Part shown: positions 6,325 through 7,046 of the stretch, one piece after another | Position numbering within the stretch: the first letter of the stretch is position 1 | How the letters are laid out: the number at the start of each line of letters is the position of its first letter | Assembly (NCBI GenBank): GCA_900754145.1 | Contig: CAAEBW010000282.1 | Coordinates: 1-7,046 of the forward strand | Source of the DNA: Clostridia bacterium | GTDB taxonomy: Bacteria > Bacillota > Clostridia > Oscillospirales > Acutalibacteraceae | Length of the DNA stretch: 7,046 nt | Reading direction: 5' to 3' | The notes under the pieces: model-generated | The model's input: the letters and a program-made list of their open reading frames with translations, nothing else | The model's database searches: none | Told to the model about the DNA's origin: nothing | Position numbers and translations under genes: made by a program

Positions 6325-6955
6325 AATTTTTTACACCAAAACAGGCAGAATGAAGTTTGTATCCCACCTTGATATGAACCGCCTTATGATCAGGGTTATC
6401 AGGAAATCGGGCATACCCGTATGGTAGACCGAGGGCTTTAACCGCCATATTTACATTAATTACGCCGTGCCTCTCTCCTTAGGGTTCGAGGGGGTTTACG
6501 AGGTTATGGATATTCGCCTTACGGACGATAATTTTTTCTTTAAGGAGACCGTTTCAAGGCTTAACGCCGCCGCGCCCGAGGGGATTGAGTTTTTGCGCGC
6601 CGAAGAGCCGGTTTTGCCCACGGTGGATATAGCCTTTGCCGAGTACGAGCTCACATTCGACCCCGAAAATGCTCCCCTTTATGACAAATTAAAGGAGTTT
6701 TTGACGAAAGAGTCGGTAATCTGTCAGAAAAAGGACAAAAAGGGCAGAATAAAGGAGTTTGATATAATACCTAAAATTAAGAGCGCCGATTTTACGGGCG
6801 ATAAGGCTTTGCTTGTCCTCGCCGCAGGCAACGATGGAAATTTAAACCCCTCGCTTGTATTAAACGCCTTTTTTGAGCAGACAGACACCGCCCCTGTTTT
6901 TTGTAAGGTCAAGCGGCTTATGCTTTTCGATAAGGACTTAAAGCCCTTTATTTAG
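6311..6955 (+). pseudogene. TIGR03936/DUF2344 radical SAM-linked protein gene, interrupted by an in-frame TAG
   Basis: The reading frame from TTG 6311 to the TAG at 6953-6955 spans 214 codons, the usual size of the DUF2344 family that partners TIGR03960 proteins. The first part reads VRIFYTKTGRMKFVSHLDMNRLMIRVIRKSGIPVW, which is the family N-terminus. It then meets TAG at 6425-6427, and the same frame continues TEGFNRHIYINYAVPLSLGFEG, the next conserved segment, followed by a KKGRIKEFDIIPKI stretch and an NLNPSLVLNAF stretch typical of the family. The family usually has tyrosine or another residue at the TAG position (IPVWYTEGFN-like), so one base change from TAT or TAC explains it. No frameshift or other stop is present. 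After the TAG, the first usual initiation codon is GTG 6467, which has no ribosome binding site and would omit a conserved segment; 6467-6955 is the longest remaining open stretch. It is a very recent pseudogene, a sequencing or assembly error, or a suppressed stop. The family role is unknown. Confidence 0.82.
6425..6427 (+). other. In-frame amber codon inside the DUF2344 gene
   Basis: TAG follows the TGG tryptophan codon of IPVW and precedes ACC. Coding similarity continues in the same frame on both sides. The same codon ends the M50 protease, YgiQ-family, TIGR03960 and DUF2344 genes at their expected lengths, so it is not generally a sense codon in this organism. Confidence 0.9.
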
Positions 6956-6976
6956 TTAGATGTTAGACATTAGATA
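6956..6976. repeat. Three tandem copies of a 7-bp TTAGAnn repeat
   Basis: TTAGATG (6956-6962), TTAGACA (6963-6969) and TTAGATA (6970-6976) follow each other without gaps, directly after the DUF2344 stop codon. Short AT-rich tandem repeats of this kind often flank the GTAGGG-type hairpins, and here the hairpin begins two bases later. It is probably part of the same repetitive element. Confidence 0.6.
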
Positions 6977-6978
6977 CT

Positions 6979-7002
6979 GGCAGGAGCAAGCCCCTGCCCT
7001 AC
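6979..7002 (-). repeat. Second GTAGGG-type hairpin repeat, opposite orientation
   Basis: GGCAGG (6979-6984) pairs with CCTGCC (6993-6998), with an inner GC/GC pairing across an A-C mismatch. Read on the minus strand it begins GTAGGGCAGGGG and ends CTCCTGCC, the same architecture as the GTAGGGACGGG...CCGTCC hairpin at 4420-4445: GTAG followed by a GC-rich stem. No T-run follows on the plus strand, so it is not a clear terminator. The remaining bases 7003-7046 contain a purine-rich GGGGG (7032-7036) that may be the ribosome binding site of a gene beginning beyond the window; no start codon for it is visible. Confidence 0.5.
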
Positions 7003-7046
7003 GGCATTAATATAAACTTATGAGGAAATAAGGGGGATTCAAAAGG

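Noticed and set aside
6425..6427. Genome-wide reassignment of TAG to an amino acid
   Set aside because: TAG ends four other reading frames in the window at their normal family lengths, so only a local explanation fits.
6467..6955. Independent functional gene starting at GTG 6467
   Set aside because: No ribosome binding site is visible and the GTG is a valine inside a conserved stretch; it is the 3' part of the interrupted DUF2344 gene.

Overview
The window looks like a chromosomal segment from a member of the Bacillota, class Clostridia, probably a gut Oscillospirales/Ruminococcaceae-type organism. This is an inference from strong AGGAGG/GGAGG ribosome binding sites, a SpoIVFB-like site-2 protease with a small membrane partner gene, the TIGR03960/TIGR03936 radical-SAM gene pair, and short GC-rich GTAGGG hairpin repeats between genes. 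The ordinary bacterial code fits all genes: TAA, TAG and TGA all end proteins at their expected family lengths.

Layout. (1) Bases 1-743 (+) hold the C-terminal part of an RlmD/RumA-type 23S rRNA uracil-5-methyltransferase whose start lies outside the window; its 3' end runs into a small repeat. (2) Bases 815-1681 (+) hold a two-gene unit: an unrecognised membrane-anchored protein that may be a shortened beta-propeller protein, followed 3 bases later by a Bcp-type peroxiredoxin. (3) Bases 1671-2457 (-) hold a convergent two-gene unit: a 67-residue single-span membrane protein overlapping, and probably translationally coupled to, an M50 site-2 protease. The arrangement recalls spoIVFA-spoIVFB, but the LytM domain of SpoIVFA is absent. 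(4) Bases 2458-2527 are a short divergent promoter region. (5) Bases 2528-4399 (+) hold a YgiQ-family radical SAM protein. (6) Bases 4400-4479 hold a compact inverted repeat. (7) Bases 4480-6955 (+) hold a TIGR03960 radical SAM protein followed, with a 14-base overlap, by its usual partner (TIGR03936/DUF2344). The partner gene is interrupted by an in-frame TAG at 6425-6427 but otherwise keeps its reading frame to the family's usual length. (8) Bases 6956-7046 hold a 7-bp tandem repeat and a second GTAGGG-type hairpin in the opposite orientation.

Most of the window is housekeeping: rRNA modification, peroxide detoxification, intramembrane proteolysis and two radical SAM families without a settled function. 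I see no CRISPR array, defence island, prophage, transposase, tRNA or rRNA. The observations most worth a second look are the single amber codon in the DUF2344 gene, the reduced SpoIVFA-like partner of the site-2 protease, and the paired repeats of one hairpin family.
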